The notes under the pieces are model-generated. The model worked only from the letters and a program-made list of their open reading frames with translations, ran no database searches and was not told the origin of the DNA. Shown piece after piece: positions 22,077-31,102 of a stretch of 64,000 nucleotides of DNA (position 1 is its first letter; every line of letters starts with the position of its first letter). This stretch comes from Nannocystis sp. RBIL2. GTDB taxonomy: Bacteria; Myxococcota_A; Polyangia; Nannocystales; Nannocystaceae. The stretch lies in assembly GCF_026626745.1 (NCBI RefSeq), contig NZ_JAPNJW010000002.1, positions 4,922,151 through 4,986,150 on the forward strand, given 5' to 3'. The translations under genes and the position numbers were made by a program.

Positions 22077-22547
22077 ATGCATCGGCCCGAGATCTACGAG
22101 CTCCTGGCCCGTGAGCACGAGGAGCTCGACGAGCTGTTCCACGAGCTGCTGGCGGCGAAGGGCAAGCTCGCCGCCGGGCTGCTGACGCGGGTGCGCCTCA
22201 AGCTGGTGCCGCACTCGCGCGCCGAGGAGGCCGTGTTCTACCTGCGCCTGCAGGACGACGAGCGGACCGCCGAGAAGGTGCGCGTCGGCTTGGCGGAGCA
22301 CCGGCAGGTCGAGGCGCTGCTCGACGAGCTGCTGGCAATGTCGCCGCGCGACGACAATTGGGCCGCGCGGGCGCGCGTGCTGGCCGACATGGTCGGGCGC
22401 CACGTCGACGAAGAGGAGGGCGAGCTGTTCCCGCTGGCGAAGCGCGTGCTCGACCCGCAAGAGGCGCAGCGGCTCGCCGCCGCCTTCGAGACCGAGCGCG
22501 ACCGCGTATGGGAGTACATCCTCGGCGAGCAGCGCGGCGCGGCGTGA
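22077..22547 (+). CDS. Hemerythrin HHE cation-binding domain protein
   Basis: A 156-residue four-helix protein with the His/Glu pattern of HHE domains: REHEELDELF, RLKLVPHSRAEEAVFY, LAEHRQVEALLDEL and VGRHVDEEEGELFPLA. Such domains hold a di-iron centre and act in oxygen, nitric oxide or iron-stress responses. GGAGG stands 8 bases before ATG 22077, which decides the start. It follows sodC closely on the same strand and is probably co-transcribed. No fused regulatory or signalling domain is visible. Confidence 0.9.
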   Translation: MHRPEIYELLAREHEELDELFHELLAAKGKLAAGLLTRVRLKLVPHSRAEEAVFYLRLQDDERTAEKVRVGLAEHRQVEALLDELLAMSPRDDNWAARARVLADMVGRHVDEEEGELFPLAKRVLDPQEAQRLAAAFETERDRVWEYILGEQRGAA

Positions 22548-22599
22548 CGGTGCGGCGGATCGCGCTTGACCTTCGCGCGCCATCGTCAACATTGTCGGC

Positions 22600-24135
22600 A
22601 TGGCTGAACACCCCGTAGAAGGTACGAGCTCGCTGTGGCAGGCCACCTGCGACGTGCCGAGCTTCGCCCCGCTGACTCAGGACATCGAGACCGACGTGTG
22701 CATCGTCGGCGCGGGGCTCGTCGGCTTGACTGCGGCGCTGCGGCTGGTCCGCGCCGGCCGGCGCGTCGTCGTGCTCGACAGCCAGCAGCCGGGCCGCGGC
22801 AACACCGGCCGGACCACCGCGCACCTGTCCAGCGCGATCGACGACCGCTTCAGCGAGCTCGCCCGCGTGCGCGGCCTCGACGCCGCGCGCAAGGCGTGGG
22901 AGAGCCACGCGACGGCCATCGATTGCATCGAGGCGATCGCCCGCGACGAGGACATCGCCTGCGACTTCGAGCGCCGCGACGGCTACCTGTGGCTGGCCCC
23001 CGAGCAGGACCCGGACATCCTCCGCCAGGAGCTCGAGACGGTCCACGCGTTCGGCTGGCACGGGGTGCAGGCGATGGACGAGGACCCGGTGTTCCGCCGG
23101 CCCTGCCTGCGCTTCCCCGACCAGGCCCAGTTCCACCCGCTGAAGTACCTGGCCGGCCTGTGCGCGGCGCTGAAGCGCAGCGGCGCCGCGATCTTCGGCG
23201 ACACCCGGGTCGAGAACGTCGAGGGCGGCGAGGAGGTCGTCATCACCACCGAGGAGGGCCGCCGCGTGCGCAGCAAGGCCGCCATCATCGCCACCTGCTC
23301 GCCGATCTGCGACCGCTTCGCCATCCACAGCAAGCAGGCCTCCTACACCACCTACGCGATCGGCCTGCGGGTCCCCGCCGGCGTCGTGCCGCCCGGGCTC
23401 TACTGGGACACCATCGACCCCTATCATTACGTCCGCCTCCAGCCGGGCAGCGAGGCCGAGGGTGACGTCCTGATCGTCGGCGGCGAGGATCACAAGACTG
23501 GCCAGGCCGACGACGGCGAGCGCCGCTTCGCCGCCCTCGAGGCGTGGACGCGCGAGCGCGTGCCCGCGGCGCAGGAGCGGCTGTACCAGTGGTCCGGCCA
23601 GGTGTTCGAGACGCTCGACGGCCTGGCGCACATCGGCCCCGACCCCGAGGGCGCCGCGAATGTCTACATCGCTACCGGCGATTCGGGCATGGGCATGACT
23701 CACAGCACGATCGCGGCGATGATGCTGAGCTCGCAGATCTGCGACGGCGAGAGCGAGTGGTCGCAGCTCTACGACCCGCGGCGCAAACCGCTGAAGGCCG
23801 GCGGCGAGTTCCTGCGCGAGAACGCCAACGTCGCCGCGCAGTACGCCGATTGGCTGCGGCCCGGCGAGGTCGGCTCGATCGACGAGGTCGCGCCCGGCAG
23901 CGGCGCGATCCTCCGCTCGGGCCTGCACCGCGTCGCCGTCTACCGCGAGGAGAGCGGCGAGATCCACGCCTGCTCCGCCGCCTGCCCGCACCTCCTCGGC
24001 TCGGTCACGTGGAACCACCTGGAAAAGACGTGGGACTGCCCGTGCCACGGCTCGCGCTTCGATCGCCTCGGCGAGGTGATCGCCGGCCCCGCCCGCTCCG
24101 GCCTTCGCGTGCTCGACCCGCGGACGCTGCGTTGA
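22600..24135 (+). CDS. FAD-dependent oxidoreductase with C-terminal Rieske [2Fe-2S] domain
   Basis: A 511-residue fusion. The N-terminal DAO-type FAD domain begins with TDVCIVGAGLVGLTAALRL (dinucleotide-binding fold) and NTGRTTAHLSS, and has the flavin-binding ATGDSGMGMTHST near residue 360. The last 80 residues are a Rieske domain with CPH (Cys462, His464) and CPCH (Cys480, His483) ligands. This architecture is known from the YhfW-like group of bacterial oxidoreductases, whose substrates are unsettled. It follows sodC and the hemerythrin gene on the same strand with a 52-base gap, so a redox or stress role is plausible. The protein looks cytoplasmic, since no signal peptide is seen. Confidence 0.92.
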   Translation: MAEHPVEGTSSLWQATCDVPSFAPLTQDIETDVCIVGAGLVGLTAALRLVRAGRRVVVLDSQQPGRGNTGRTTAHLSSAIDDRFSELARVRGLDAARKAWESHATAIDCIEAIARDEDIACDFERRDGYLWLAPEQDPDILRQELETVHAFGWHGVQAMDEDPVFRRPCLRFPDQAQFHPLKYLAGLCAALKRSGAAIFGDTRVENVEGGEEVVITTEEGRRVRSKAAIIATCSPICDRFAIHSKQASYTTYAIGLRVPAGVVPPGLYWDTIDPYHYVRLQPGSEAEGDVLIVGGEDHKTGQADDGERRFAALEAWTRERVPAAQERLYQWSGQVFETLDGLAHIGPDPEGAANVYIATGDSGMGMTHSTIAAMMLSSQICDGESEWSQLYDPRRKPLKAGGEFLRENANVAAQYADWLRPGEVGSIDEVAPGSGAILRSGLHRVAVYREESGEIHACSAACPHLLGSVTWNHLEKTWDCPCHGSRFDRLGEVIAGPARSGLRVLDPRTLR

Positions 24136-24137
24136 TT

Positions 24138-24158
24138 CGGGGTCCCACCGCGGACCCG
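24138..24158. terminator. Small hairpin between convergent genes
   Basis: GGGTCC (24140-24145), a 6-base loop and GGACCC (24152-24157) follow the stop of the FAD/Rieske gene. It is a weak structure without a T-run, placed where two genes converge. Confidence 0.3.
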
Positions 24159-24215
24159 CTGATGTCGACATTGCTCCGGCTCGCGCCGGCCATTCCCAGG
24201 AAGCGCGGCCCTGCC

Positions 24216-26255
24216 TCAATTCGGTCGCACGTCGCCGGCCCGCGGCGCTCGCGTCTCGCGGGCCACGCGGGCGAACGTCGACAGCGCGCGGTCGAGGCGG
24301 GCCAGGCCGCGCAGGGCCGGGTCCGACGAATCGGCGCGTTCGACCACCCGCGGCGCGCACGGCGGTTTGCGGGCGGCGAGTGACTCGGCGAGCTCGCGCG
24401 CGCGGTCGGCCAGACGAAGCGCGACCGCGTGAGCGCGCTGCACCGCGGCCTCGTCGAGCGCGCGTGGGTCGAACATCAGCAGCGGGCGCGCGTGGAAGCA
24501 CACCGCCGCGAACGCGAAGAACAGGCGCCGCGTCTCGCGGGTGGAGGGCAGCGGCACCCCGCCGGCGGCGCCCTGGACCTCGCTCCGCACGTCACGCAGC
24601 TTGCGGTCGAGCGCCCGCGCGGTCGCGCGACGGTCGGCGCGCTCGGGCCCCGGCAGCGTGTACGTGACCGCGAGGTCGTCGGCGAGCAGGCGCAGCGCGT
24701 CGACCATGTGGGCGCGGATCGTCCCGCGCGTCGACACCGGGAACACCAGCATCGCCACCCCCGCGCCGACCAATACGCCGACCAGGGTCTCGAGCACGCG
24801 CAGGTACAGCAGCTCGTCGGAGAACATCCCCAGCAAATTGTAGAGCACCGCGATCAGCGTCGTGAACGCCGCCACCATCCACGCGTAGGCGAATTGCAGG
24901 GTGTAATAGGCGATGAACATGCACGTGAACAGCACCACCAATTCGAGCGGCACCAGGCCCTGGATCGCGTGGGCCACCAGCAGGCCGACGATCACGCCGA
25001 CCAGGGTGCCCGTCATTCGCTGCCACGCGCGCGCCAGCATCGCCCCGCGCGTGTTGGCGCGGTTGAACACCATGAACGCCGCCATCACCGCCCAGTAGGC
25101 GCGCGAGCTGGCGACCGCGTGCCCAGCCGCCAGCGCCAGGCCGGTCGCCAGCGTCGCCTGGGCGGCCAGGCGCAGCGACCACGTCCACGTCGGCGTATTG
25201 CGGCCAGCGGCCGGCTCCGGCTCGCGCGCCTCGCCGCGGGTCGTCGGCAGTTGCGCGTCGAGCTTGAGCGCGGCCAGGAGCGAGCGCAGCGCTCGCTCGA
25301 GCATGCAGGCGCTGCGGGTCGCCTTCGTCAGCGCCGCGATCGCCTCCGCGGCCGCCGCCTCGTCGCCGGAGCGCACCGCGCTGCGAGCGGCCAGCAGCGC
25401 CGCCGCGATCGCCTGCCGCGCGGGCGGGGCGAGCGCGATCGTCGGCACCGCCGCCGCCGCGACCTCCTGCAGCGCCAGCTCGAGCGCGAACACCTGCTCG
25501 CGCAGCGCCGCCGACCTCGCGCTCGCCGGATCGACGCGATCGATCTGCTCGTCGATCGCCAGCGCCGACTCGTTGATCGCCCCCAGGGTGCGCCGCAGCG
25601 CCAGCACCCGCCGCGGCGTCTCGCGCCCCTCGGCCACCAGCGCCGCCAGCTGGTGCAGCGCCACCGCTACAGTCCGCCGCAGCGCCGCCAGGCGCAGCCG
25701 CAGCCGCGTCTCCGGCCGCTCGCGCACGACCCAGAAGCGGGCCGCATAGGCCAGCGCGGTGGCGATGCACACGCTCGTCAGCATCAGCGGCAGACGGGTC
25801 AGGTCGGCGCGGAAGTACAGGGCGAAGAAGTAGCCGAGGAAGCCGATCATCCCGAGCGCCAGTCCGCGCGGACCGAACCGGCGCACCAGCACCGCGACGA
25901 ACGCGTTGGCCAAAAACAGCCCGTCGCGCAGCCACGGAATGCCGTGGACCAGCGTGCCGAGCAGCAGCGCCGCGCAGGCCACCGGCGCCACCAGGGCAGT
26001 GGTGATCCGCTGGGCCCGCGTCGTCGGGTCGTTGACGGTCGCCACCCCCATCATCGCCACGTTGATGCCGACGAGCGCGACGCTGGTCGGCTCGCCGAGC
26101 GCCTCCGCGAGCTTGTGCAGCAGCGCGGCCGCGGCGATCGCAGTGAGGGTCACGCGCGCGGCCTGCCGCAAGCGCACGAGCTCGGCGTCGGCGATGACCA
26201 CGACGTCCGCGAGGTGGGCCGCATCGAACCCGCGCCCGCTGTTCGCCTGCGCCAT
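24216..26255 (-). CDS. FUSC-family inner membrane protein (YccS/aromatic-acid efflux-like)
   Basis: A 679-residue protein with two blocks of hydrophobic helices (about residues 40-180 and 395-520) separated and followed by large Arg/Ala-rich cytoplasmic helical regions. This is the FUSC layout seen in YccS/YhcP and AaeB-like proteins. Key stretches are YWAVMAAFMVFNRANTRGAM and RMTGTLVGVIVGLLVAH, the classic FUSC core. I start at ATG 26255 because the upstream extension of the open frame is Arg-rich nonsense; no ribosome binding site is obvious there. Family members are linked to efflux of aromatic acids or to envelope stress, but most are uncharacterised. It is a single gene, convergent with the FAD/Rieske gene. 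Confidence 0.88.
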   Translation of the reverse strand: MAQANSGRGFDAAHLADVVVIADAELVRLRQAARVTLTAIAAAALLHKLAEALGEPTSVALVGINVAMMGVATVNDPTTRAQRITTALVAPVACAALLLGTLVHGIPWLRDGLFLANAFVAVLVRRFGPRGLALGMIGFLGYFFALYFRADLTRLPLMLTSVCIATALAYAARFWVVRERPETRLRLRLAALRRTVAVALHQLAALVAEGRETPRRVLALRRTLGAINESALAIDEQIDRVDPASARSAALREQVFALELALQEVAAAAVPTIALAPPARQAIAAALLAARSAVRSGDEAAAAEAIAALTKATRSACMLERALRSLLAALKLDAQLPTTRGEAREPEPAAGRNTPTWTWSLRLAAQATLATGLALAAGHAVASSRAYWAVMAAFMVFNRANTRGAMLARAWQRMTGTLVGVIVGLLVAHAIQGLVPLELVVLFTCMFIAYYTLQFAYAWMVAAFTTLIAVLYNLLGMFSDELLYLRVLETLVGVLVGAGVAMLVFPVSTRGTIRAHMVDALRLLADDLAVTYTLPGPERADRRATARALDRKLRDVRSEVQGAAGGVPLPSTRETRRLFFAFAAVCFHARPLLMFDPRALDEAAVQRAHAVALRLADRARELAESLAARKPPCAPRVVERADSSDPALRGLARLDRALSTFARVARETRAPRAGDVRPN

Positions 26256-26555
26256 GGCCGGCCGATCTATGGCCCGAAGCGAGCGCCGCGCAACTCGGTT
26301 CCGGGACGCCGGTCGCCGCGCGCGGTCGCGGCCGCGGCCGCCTCGCGGGCGCCCGTCGGGGCGCAGACCGCGACCACGGCAGGCGCATTCAGACAGTTCA
26401 TTGCTCGGCAAGCGCCGTCCACGAACTCGGTGCGACGCACGTGGGGAGAGCTGATAAGATGTCTCATCGCTCGCCCGCTTCTCCACCTCGTATCGCGCAA
26501 GGCGGCCGCACTCGCGAGCGACCGAAGCCGTCACCGCCTCGAGACCGGCGCCCGA
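26256..26555. other. Divergent intergenic region
   Basis: It separates the FUSC gene from the plus-strand lipoprotein-like gene. Part of it is AT-richer than the surroundings (around 26395-26475), which suits promoters, but I cannot assign boxes with confidence. No gene is seen. Confidence 0.4.
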
Positions 26556-27647
26556 ATGGCTGTCGCCCTGCTGTGTGCCTGCAGCGGCAACGCCAGGAGT
26601 CCCGGCCATTCGCCCACCGCGTCCTCGACGCACGAATTACCTGCGGGGGACCTCCCGGCCTGTTCGCGCCCGGCCCATCTGTTGCCGGCGAATCCTCCCG
26701 CGCTCGCCGATCCCTCGGTCGCCTTCCACGATTCGGGTCTCGCGGCCGAGGTGAGCCATTACCCGTCGTCTCGCTTGTACTCCGGCGAGTCTGGACCTCC
26801 GCTGCCGCCGGCGGATGTCGGCGTCCTCGACGATTTCTGGTGGGGGGAGCCGTGGGTTCTGAATCCGGGCACCGAATCCGGCGGGCAACGCCGGGTCCAA
26901 TTCGCCTGCGATCGAGAGACATACCGTGTGGGGTTCTGGATGGACGCCAAGGACCTACGACCGACGAACCGCTCGGAGACGCTCCTGGTCGCGCGCCCCG
27001 AGCTCCCGCGCCAGTCGCACGAACGACTCCCCGGAGTGCGCATACCCGCCGGCAGCGCGCTCCTCCTTGCTCCCGTCGGGGACGGCGCGGCGACGGCGGC
27101 TGTCTACGACGATCAGGAGCTCGTGCGCGCCGAGGGCTATATCGCCTCGACGGTGGTCGACGTCGTCTACAAGCCCGCGGAGCAGCGGCCCGAGACGATC
27201 GCGTTCGACGGCTCTCTCACCGGTGCGACCGTGGTCGTTCGCGACGCGCCGCGCGGGGCGGAGCTCGCCCGCTTGTCGCTGCGCGAGCCGCTCGCGGTCA
27301 CGCAGCTCGAGCGTCGCGGCGACGCCGTACTCGTGCGAGCCCACCGCTCAGGCGCCACGGTCGTGGGATGGGTCGACGGCGTCCAGTTCGACCCTCGTCC
27401 GCGGTGGACCGAGCAGCGACAGCCCAAGGGCGGTGGCGGTGGCGCCGAGATCGTGGGGAAGCACCCCATCGAGCTCGCGGCCGGCACGCTGCTGGTGCAC
27501 GAGGACTCGGGGCAAACGCTGGGCGTCGTGACGCGCACGGGGACGTTCTCTTGCGTCGGCCCCTGCGAAGCACAAAGGCCCAAGGTCATGATCGTTTGCG
27601 GCTATGAATTGCGCCTTCGTGCGCTGCCTCGCAATTGTTCCGAGTGA
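26556..27647 (+). CDS. Hypothetical secreted protein with SH3-like segments
   Basis: About 363 residues; family not recognised. The start is uncertain: ATG 26556 gives only nine residues before a lipobox-like ALLCACSGN, short for a signal, and the open frame continues far upstream without a better start. After a Pro/Ser-rich stretch the middle contains PADVGVLDDFWWGEPWVL. The second half has beta-rich repeats resembling bacterial SH3 modules (TVVVRDAPRGAELARLSLRE, then VLVRAHRSGATVVGWV). Several Cys near the C-terminus suggest disulfides. It stands alone, convergent with the oxygenase gene. A surface or periplasmic role is the most that can be said. Confidence 0.65.
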   Translation: MAVALLCACSGNARSPGHSPTASSTHELPAGDLPACSRPAHLLPANPPALADPSVAFHDSGLAAEVSHYPSSRLYSGESGPPLPPADVGVLDDFWWGEPWVLNPGTESGGQRRVQFACDRETYRVGFWMDAKDLRPTNRSETLLVARPELPRQSHERLPGVRIPAGSALLLAPVGDGAATAAVYDDQELVRAEGYIASTVVDVVYKPAEQRPETIAFDGSLTGATVVVRDAPRGAELARLSLREPLAVTQLERRGDAVLVRAHRSGATVVGWVDGVQFDPRPRWTEQRQPKGGGGGAEIVGKHPIELAAGTLLVHEDSGQTLGVVTRTGTFSCVGPCEAQRPKVMIVCGYELRLRALPRNCSE

Positions 27648-27683
27648 CTTGCGCTGCACCGCGGCGCTCGACCCACCGAACGA

Positions 27684-27731
27684 ACATGTCCTTCAAGACA
27701 TGCCCTTCGGGACACCCCTTTTAAAAATTTC
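27684..27731. terminator. Stem-loop cluster with flanking AT tract between convergent genes
   Basis: ATGTC-CTTCAA-GACAT is followed by CCC-TTCG-GG and then by a TTTTAAAAATTT tract. The arrangement would work as a terminator in both directions for the two converging genes. It belongs to the recurrent ATGTCC/GGACAT stem-loop family of this window. Confidence 0.5.
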
Positions 27732-28298
27732 TCAGTCCGCCGGCCGGTAGAGCACGTCGGTGCGGAGCACGAACTTCTCGCCGCGCGTCACCTCGCAGGC
27801 CTGGTGCAGCACGCGGTGCTGGAACAGCAGCGCCCGGCCGAGCTGGGGCGTCACAGAGGCCCCCAATTCGACGAAGTCGGTCGCCCCGCCCTCGAAGCCC
27901 TCGTTGAGATAAAACACCAGAGTCAGCAGGCTGCGCACCCCGTCGGCCAGCTCGACGATCGTGTCCCAGTGGGCCCCGTGGCGCTCGCCCGGGCCGTAGC
28001 GGTACAGCCGCAGACGCGGGTTGGCGCCGGCCAGCACCTGCCCCGACAGCCTCGCCGGCACCTGCGCCCGCACCCGCTCGAGCAGCGCGTTCGCCTCGTC
28101 GGCGTCGTCCCACATCACCCGCGTGTTGTTGCGCGTCTCCGGCTCGACCACCGGCCCTCCGCCGGGCCCGACGATCGGCGCCACCTCGGCCTGGCCCTCG
28201 CGCATCTTCGCCACGTACGCCGCGCATTCCTCCGCCGACAGCGCCCCATCGACGGTCCAGTGGAGCGGGCAGGTCAGGTCGAGGAAGCCGGCGTACAT
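27732..28298 (-). CDS. 2OG-Fe(II) oxygenase family protein (prolyl 4-hydroxylase-like)
   Basis: A 188-residue cytoplasmic protein with the double-stranded beta-helix signature of 2-oxoglutarate/Fe(II) dioxygenases. The iron ligands are HxD in RHGAHWDT (about residues 108-115) and a distal His in LFQHRVLHQACEV, followed by the 2-oxoglutarate-binding Arg in KFVLRTDVLY. LLTLVFYLNEGFEGGATDF is the usual linking strand. Family members hydroxylate proteins or small molecules; the substrate is not evident. The ATG at 28298 is the only good start, 67 bases from the divergent gene at 28366, so the two promoters must overlap. Confidence 0.9.
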   Translation of the reverse strand: MYAGFLDLTCPLHWTVDGALSAEECAAYVAKMREGQAEVAPIVGPGGGPVVEPETRNNTRVMWDDADEANALLERVRAQVPARLSGQVLAGANPRLRLYRYGPGERHGAHWDTIVELADGVRSLLTLVFYLNEGFEGGATDFVELGASVTPQLGRALLFQHRVLHQACEVTRGEKFVLRTDVLYRPAD

Positions 28299-28365
28299 CG
28301 GCCGCGATCCTAGCAGCCGCCCGCGACGCGCGGCAGGCCGCCCGCGCCGTGGTACCGTCGCCGCG

Positions 28366-29328
28366 ATGTCGATCGTGTTCTCGATCCGCGCCCTCGTCGT
28401 CGAAGGTCAGCTCGCAGGCGTGCGCGCGGGCGACCCGCGCGAGACCGTCCACGCGCACCTCGGCCCGCCCGACGAGCAGGTGGCGAGCACGAGCGAGGAG
28501 TCGGAGATCTGGCGCTACGGCAACTTCGAGATCTCCTTCGAGGACGAGGTGGTGTACCAGCTGCGTCACCACGCCCTGGGCGACCTCGAGGCAGGCCCTG
28601 GGCGCGAGCTCGAGGCGTGGATCCTCGGCGGACCGGCGGCGCCCGATCGGGACGCAGTCGTCGCCCGCCTCGTCGCCGAGGAGGTGCCCTTCGTCACCGG
28701 CCACGGCTGGGACCACCGCCGAATCTTGCAGGTGCGGGGCGGAGCTCGCCTGCTGTTCGACCGCGACGAAAACACCGGGGGCGAACTCTGGCGAGCGATC
28801 GAAACCAGCGCTCATGCCCGCGGCTTCACGCCCGACCTCGCGCCGCCGACGGGACCGACCCTCGACCGATTCTTGTTGATACGCCGGATGTCCGCGTACA
28901 CGAGCGCCCACGTGCTTCTCGGCGTCTTCACCACGGCCTCGCTCGCCGACGCCGCACGAGCGGCCTACCTCGCGCGCTACACCGCCGATCCAGCCAGCGA
29001 CCCCTGGCACGAGCAGGCCTACAAGGATGACGGCCTCGTCGCGAAGGACCTCGAGGTCCGATGTTTCTCCGGCCCCGCGGAAGCGACCGAGGTCGTCGTC
29101 GTCAGCGACTACTCGGAGGGCTTCGGGCAGATCGTCCGCAGGTTCGACTCCCTGCACGAATCCATGGCCGCGGCCGAGGTCCGGATCGCGGCCTTGAACG
29201 ACGTCGAGGACATATTCCCGCACTACGCGCTGCCGCAGCTCGCCCGCCTCGACGCGCTGCTCTCGGACGCCGAGAAGGACCAGCCCGATTACCGCGATTA
29301 TTCCGATTCGGAAGAGCCCGAGACGTAG
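28366..29328 (+). CDS. Hypothetical protein, immunity-protein-like N-terminus
   Basis: A 320-residue soluble protein that I cannot name. The first 70 residues (IRALVVEGQLAGVRAGDPRE, then EIWRYGNFEISFED) look like the small alpha/beta domain found in some polymorphic-toxin immunity proteins and related hypotheticals. The second half contains AYTSAHVLLGVFTTASLADA, a separate module resembling short domains that sense or bind peptides. The C-terminus is acidic (SDSEEPET). ATG 28366 lies 67 bases from the divergent oxygenase start. No toxin gene is adjacent, so an immunity role is not supported. Confidence 0.7.
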   Translation: MSIVFSIRALVVEGQLAGVRAGDPRETVHAHLGPPDEQVASTSEESEIWRYGNFEISFEDEVVYQLRHHALGDLEAGPGRELEAWILGGPAAPDRDAVVARLVAEEVPFVTGHGWDHRRILQVRGGARLLFDRDENTGGELWRAIETSAHARGFTPDLAPPTGPTLDRFLLIRRMSAYTSAHVLLGVFTTASLADAARAAYLARYTADPASDPWHEQAYKDDGLVAKDLEVRCFSGPAEATEVVVVSDYSEGFGQIVRRFDSLHESMAAAEVRIAALNDVEDIFPHYALPQLARLDALLSDAEKDQPDYRDYSDSEEPET

Positions 29329-29543
29329 CGAGCGGACGCGCCCGCTGGGCGAGGCCGTACGGCTGAGTCTGTTTCATAGCAGCCTCGACCGTGCATAGCG
29401 AGCAGCGCGGACCGCGAGGCCATCACCGTCGAGCTCGCCATGAGCGCCACGATCCGGCTCGCAGCGGCGGCTCCGCGCGTCGAGTTCGCCCGCCCCGCCG
29501 ATTTGCTGCATACATTGTTCGCACTCCCACGAAAGGCCGGCGG

Positions 29544-30050
29544 ATGACCCCCATAGGCATGAAGACGGTGATCGCGCTGTTCGACACGGCGGCTGACGCG
29601 AAGTACGCGGTCGACGCCCTGCTCCTGCGCAAGTACGACCGCACCGACATCAGCGTGGTCGCCAACGACCTCGCCACCTTGCACGAGGCCCCGCCGCACG
29701 CCGGCCAGATCGCCGCCGGCGCGCTCAGCACGATCGTCGGCCTGGCCGCGTTCGCCGTGCCCTACGCCGGACCCGTGCTCGCGGCCGGCCCGATCCTCGG
29801 CGCCCTCGGTGCCGTGGGCGCCGAGGAGATCGACAATCCCGGCTGGCTGGCCCCGGCGCTGGTGAAGATCGGCATCCCCGACGGCGAGGCGCGCAAGTAC
29901 AGCGACGCGTTCAACCGCGGCGGCGCCGTCATCACCGTGCGCACGCGGGAGATCGACGCCGACAACGTCGCCCGCCTGCTGTCCGCCTGCGGAGCGGTCG
30001 ACGTCGACGAGCGCGTGCGCCCCGAGTCACGCCGGCGCTCGACCGGCTGA
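29544..30050 (+). CDS. General stress protein 17M/YflT-like domain protein
   Basis: A 168-residue protein. KTVIALFDTAADAKYAVDAL at the start and the later GEARKYSDAFNRGGAVITVR fit the YflT/GSP17M and related DUF families: an alpha/beta domain with a glycine/alanine-rich hydrophobic insert (about residues 58-100) that may touch membranes. ATG 29544 is chosen because GAAAGG stands 7 bases upstream. Family members are induced by heat or stress but have no known activity. It is a single gene, convergent with the next hypothetical gene after 5 bases. Confidence 0.78.
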   Translation: MTPIGMKTVIALFDTAADAKYAVDALLLRKYDRTDISVVANDLATLHEAPPHAGQIAAGALSTIVGLAAFAVPYAGPVLAAGPILGALGAVGAEEIDNPGWLAPALVKIGIPDGEARKYSDAFNRGGAVITVRTREIDADNVARLLSACGAVDVDERVRPESRRRSTG

Positions 30051-30055
30051 TCGGG

Positions 30056-30856
30056 TCACGGCCGCGGCTCGCGGTGCGAGCGATCGTACGGAAAGCGATC
30101 GCCGTGCGGCTTGGCGCAGCGGACGAAGCAGCGGTGCCGCACCAGCTCGCGCCACTCGTCTGCAGTCAGGTCGTCCTCCGGATCGGGCGGCCCCGGCGTC
30201 GCGTCGACATTATAAAAGAACTCGCCGGCGATCGCGTAGTCGCGGCGGAATCGGGTGCGCCACTGCGAGTTGCCGCCCCAGCCGTGCGACAGATCCTGCG
30301 CCGGGCGATTGTTGCGAGCGTACGCCCAGTACAGCGTCGACCCCTCCGCGATTTCTTTAAAAAGATGCCTCCGTCCGGCGGCCACGCGGACCCCGGCGCG
30401 CGCGAACAACAGCGGCCCGAGCGTGTGCCCCGGCCACTGCTCGGCCAGCACTCGCGGCGACGCGTCGTCGTCGGCGTCTTGCTCGACGATCACGACCTCA
30501 TGAAAAAACGGGTGAAAGCGCGGCTCGCCGATCCGCTGCATCTCGAACGCTGCCATGAATTCATCATAGGCCGTCGGCGGCACCGCGATCGTCCAGCCCC
30601 CCCCGTAGCCCGGCCTGCGCGCGAAGCCCAGGCGCAGCAGATCGCAGACGCGTGACATCGCGTAGAGGCGCCAGCAATCCTCGATCGTCCGCGCCGGCAC
30701 CTCCGTGACCCGCGCCGCCGCCAGCGCGCCGAACCACCGCCGCTCCGCCTCGTGCGCCCGGGCCCACGGCAGCACCACGTCTTCGGCCAGGCCGGCGCCG
30801 TCGTAGTCGAGGATCGCCTCGTACAGCTCGCGGTACGGCCCCTGGTCGCTGTGCAT
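30056..30856 (-). CDS. Hypothetical protein
   Basis: A 266-residue soluble protein not recognised from any family. It has no signal peptide or membrane segment. It is rich in aromatic residues (FHPFFHEVVIV, LYWAYARNNRPAQDL, FRRDYAIAGEFFYN) and has a Cys/His-containing end (RHRCFVRCAKPHGDRFPYDR). The start is the ATG at 30856; a GTG two codons upstream is possible. The gene is divergent from the Alternative Complex III operon, whose first start is 246 bases away. No context hints at function. Confidence 0.72.
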   Translation of the reverse strand: MHSDQGPYRELYEAILDYDGAGLAEDVVLPWARAHEAERRWFGALAAARVTEVPARTIEDCWRLYAMSRVCDLLRLGFARRPGYGGGWTIAVPPTAYDEFMAAFEMQRIGEPRFHPFFHEVVIVEQDADDDASPRVLAEQWPGHTLGPLLFARAGVRVAAGRRHLFKEIAEGSTLYWAYARNNRPAQDLSHGWGGNSQWRTRFRRDYAIAGEFFYNVDATPGPPDPEDDLTADEWRELVRHRCFVRCAKPHGDRFPYDRSHREPRP

Positions 30857-31102
30857 CGACACCAAGCCTACGCCATATGGCCGCTCGCCCGCACGGCGAT
30901 CGAGCGAGCGACTCTCGCCGGCGGTTGCCCCGCGGCCCGCCGCGCCGCGGTGACGTGGGTCATGCGATTGGCGGCCGTGGCCGCCGCGATCGGCCCACGC
31001 CCGCGGGCGCCCTCCGGTCGCGCCCCGCGATCGCTTGCGACCCGGGCGATCGCCGGCATAGCAGACACCGCTCGCAAACGAGCGCCGCAGCGCCGGAGAA
31101 CC
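30857..31102 (+). promoter_or_regulatory. Region upstream of the Alternative Complex III / oxidase operon
   Basis: The promoter of the 11-gene respiratory operon must lie here. The best plus-strand candidate is TTGCGA (31035-31040), 17 bases, then ATAGCA (31058-31063), which is weak. GATCG-rich words are frequent but I see no convincing operator. Confidence 0.3.
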
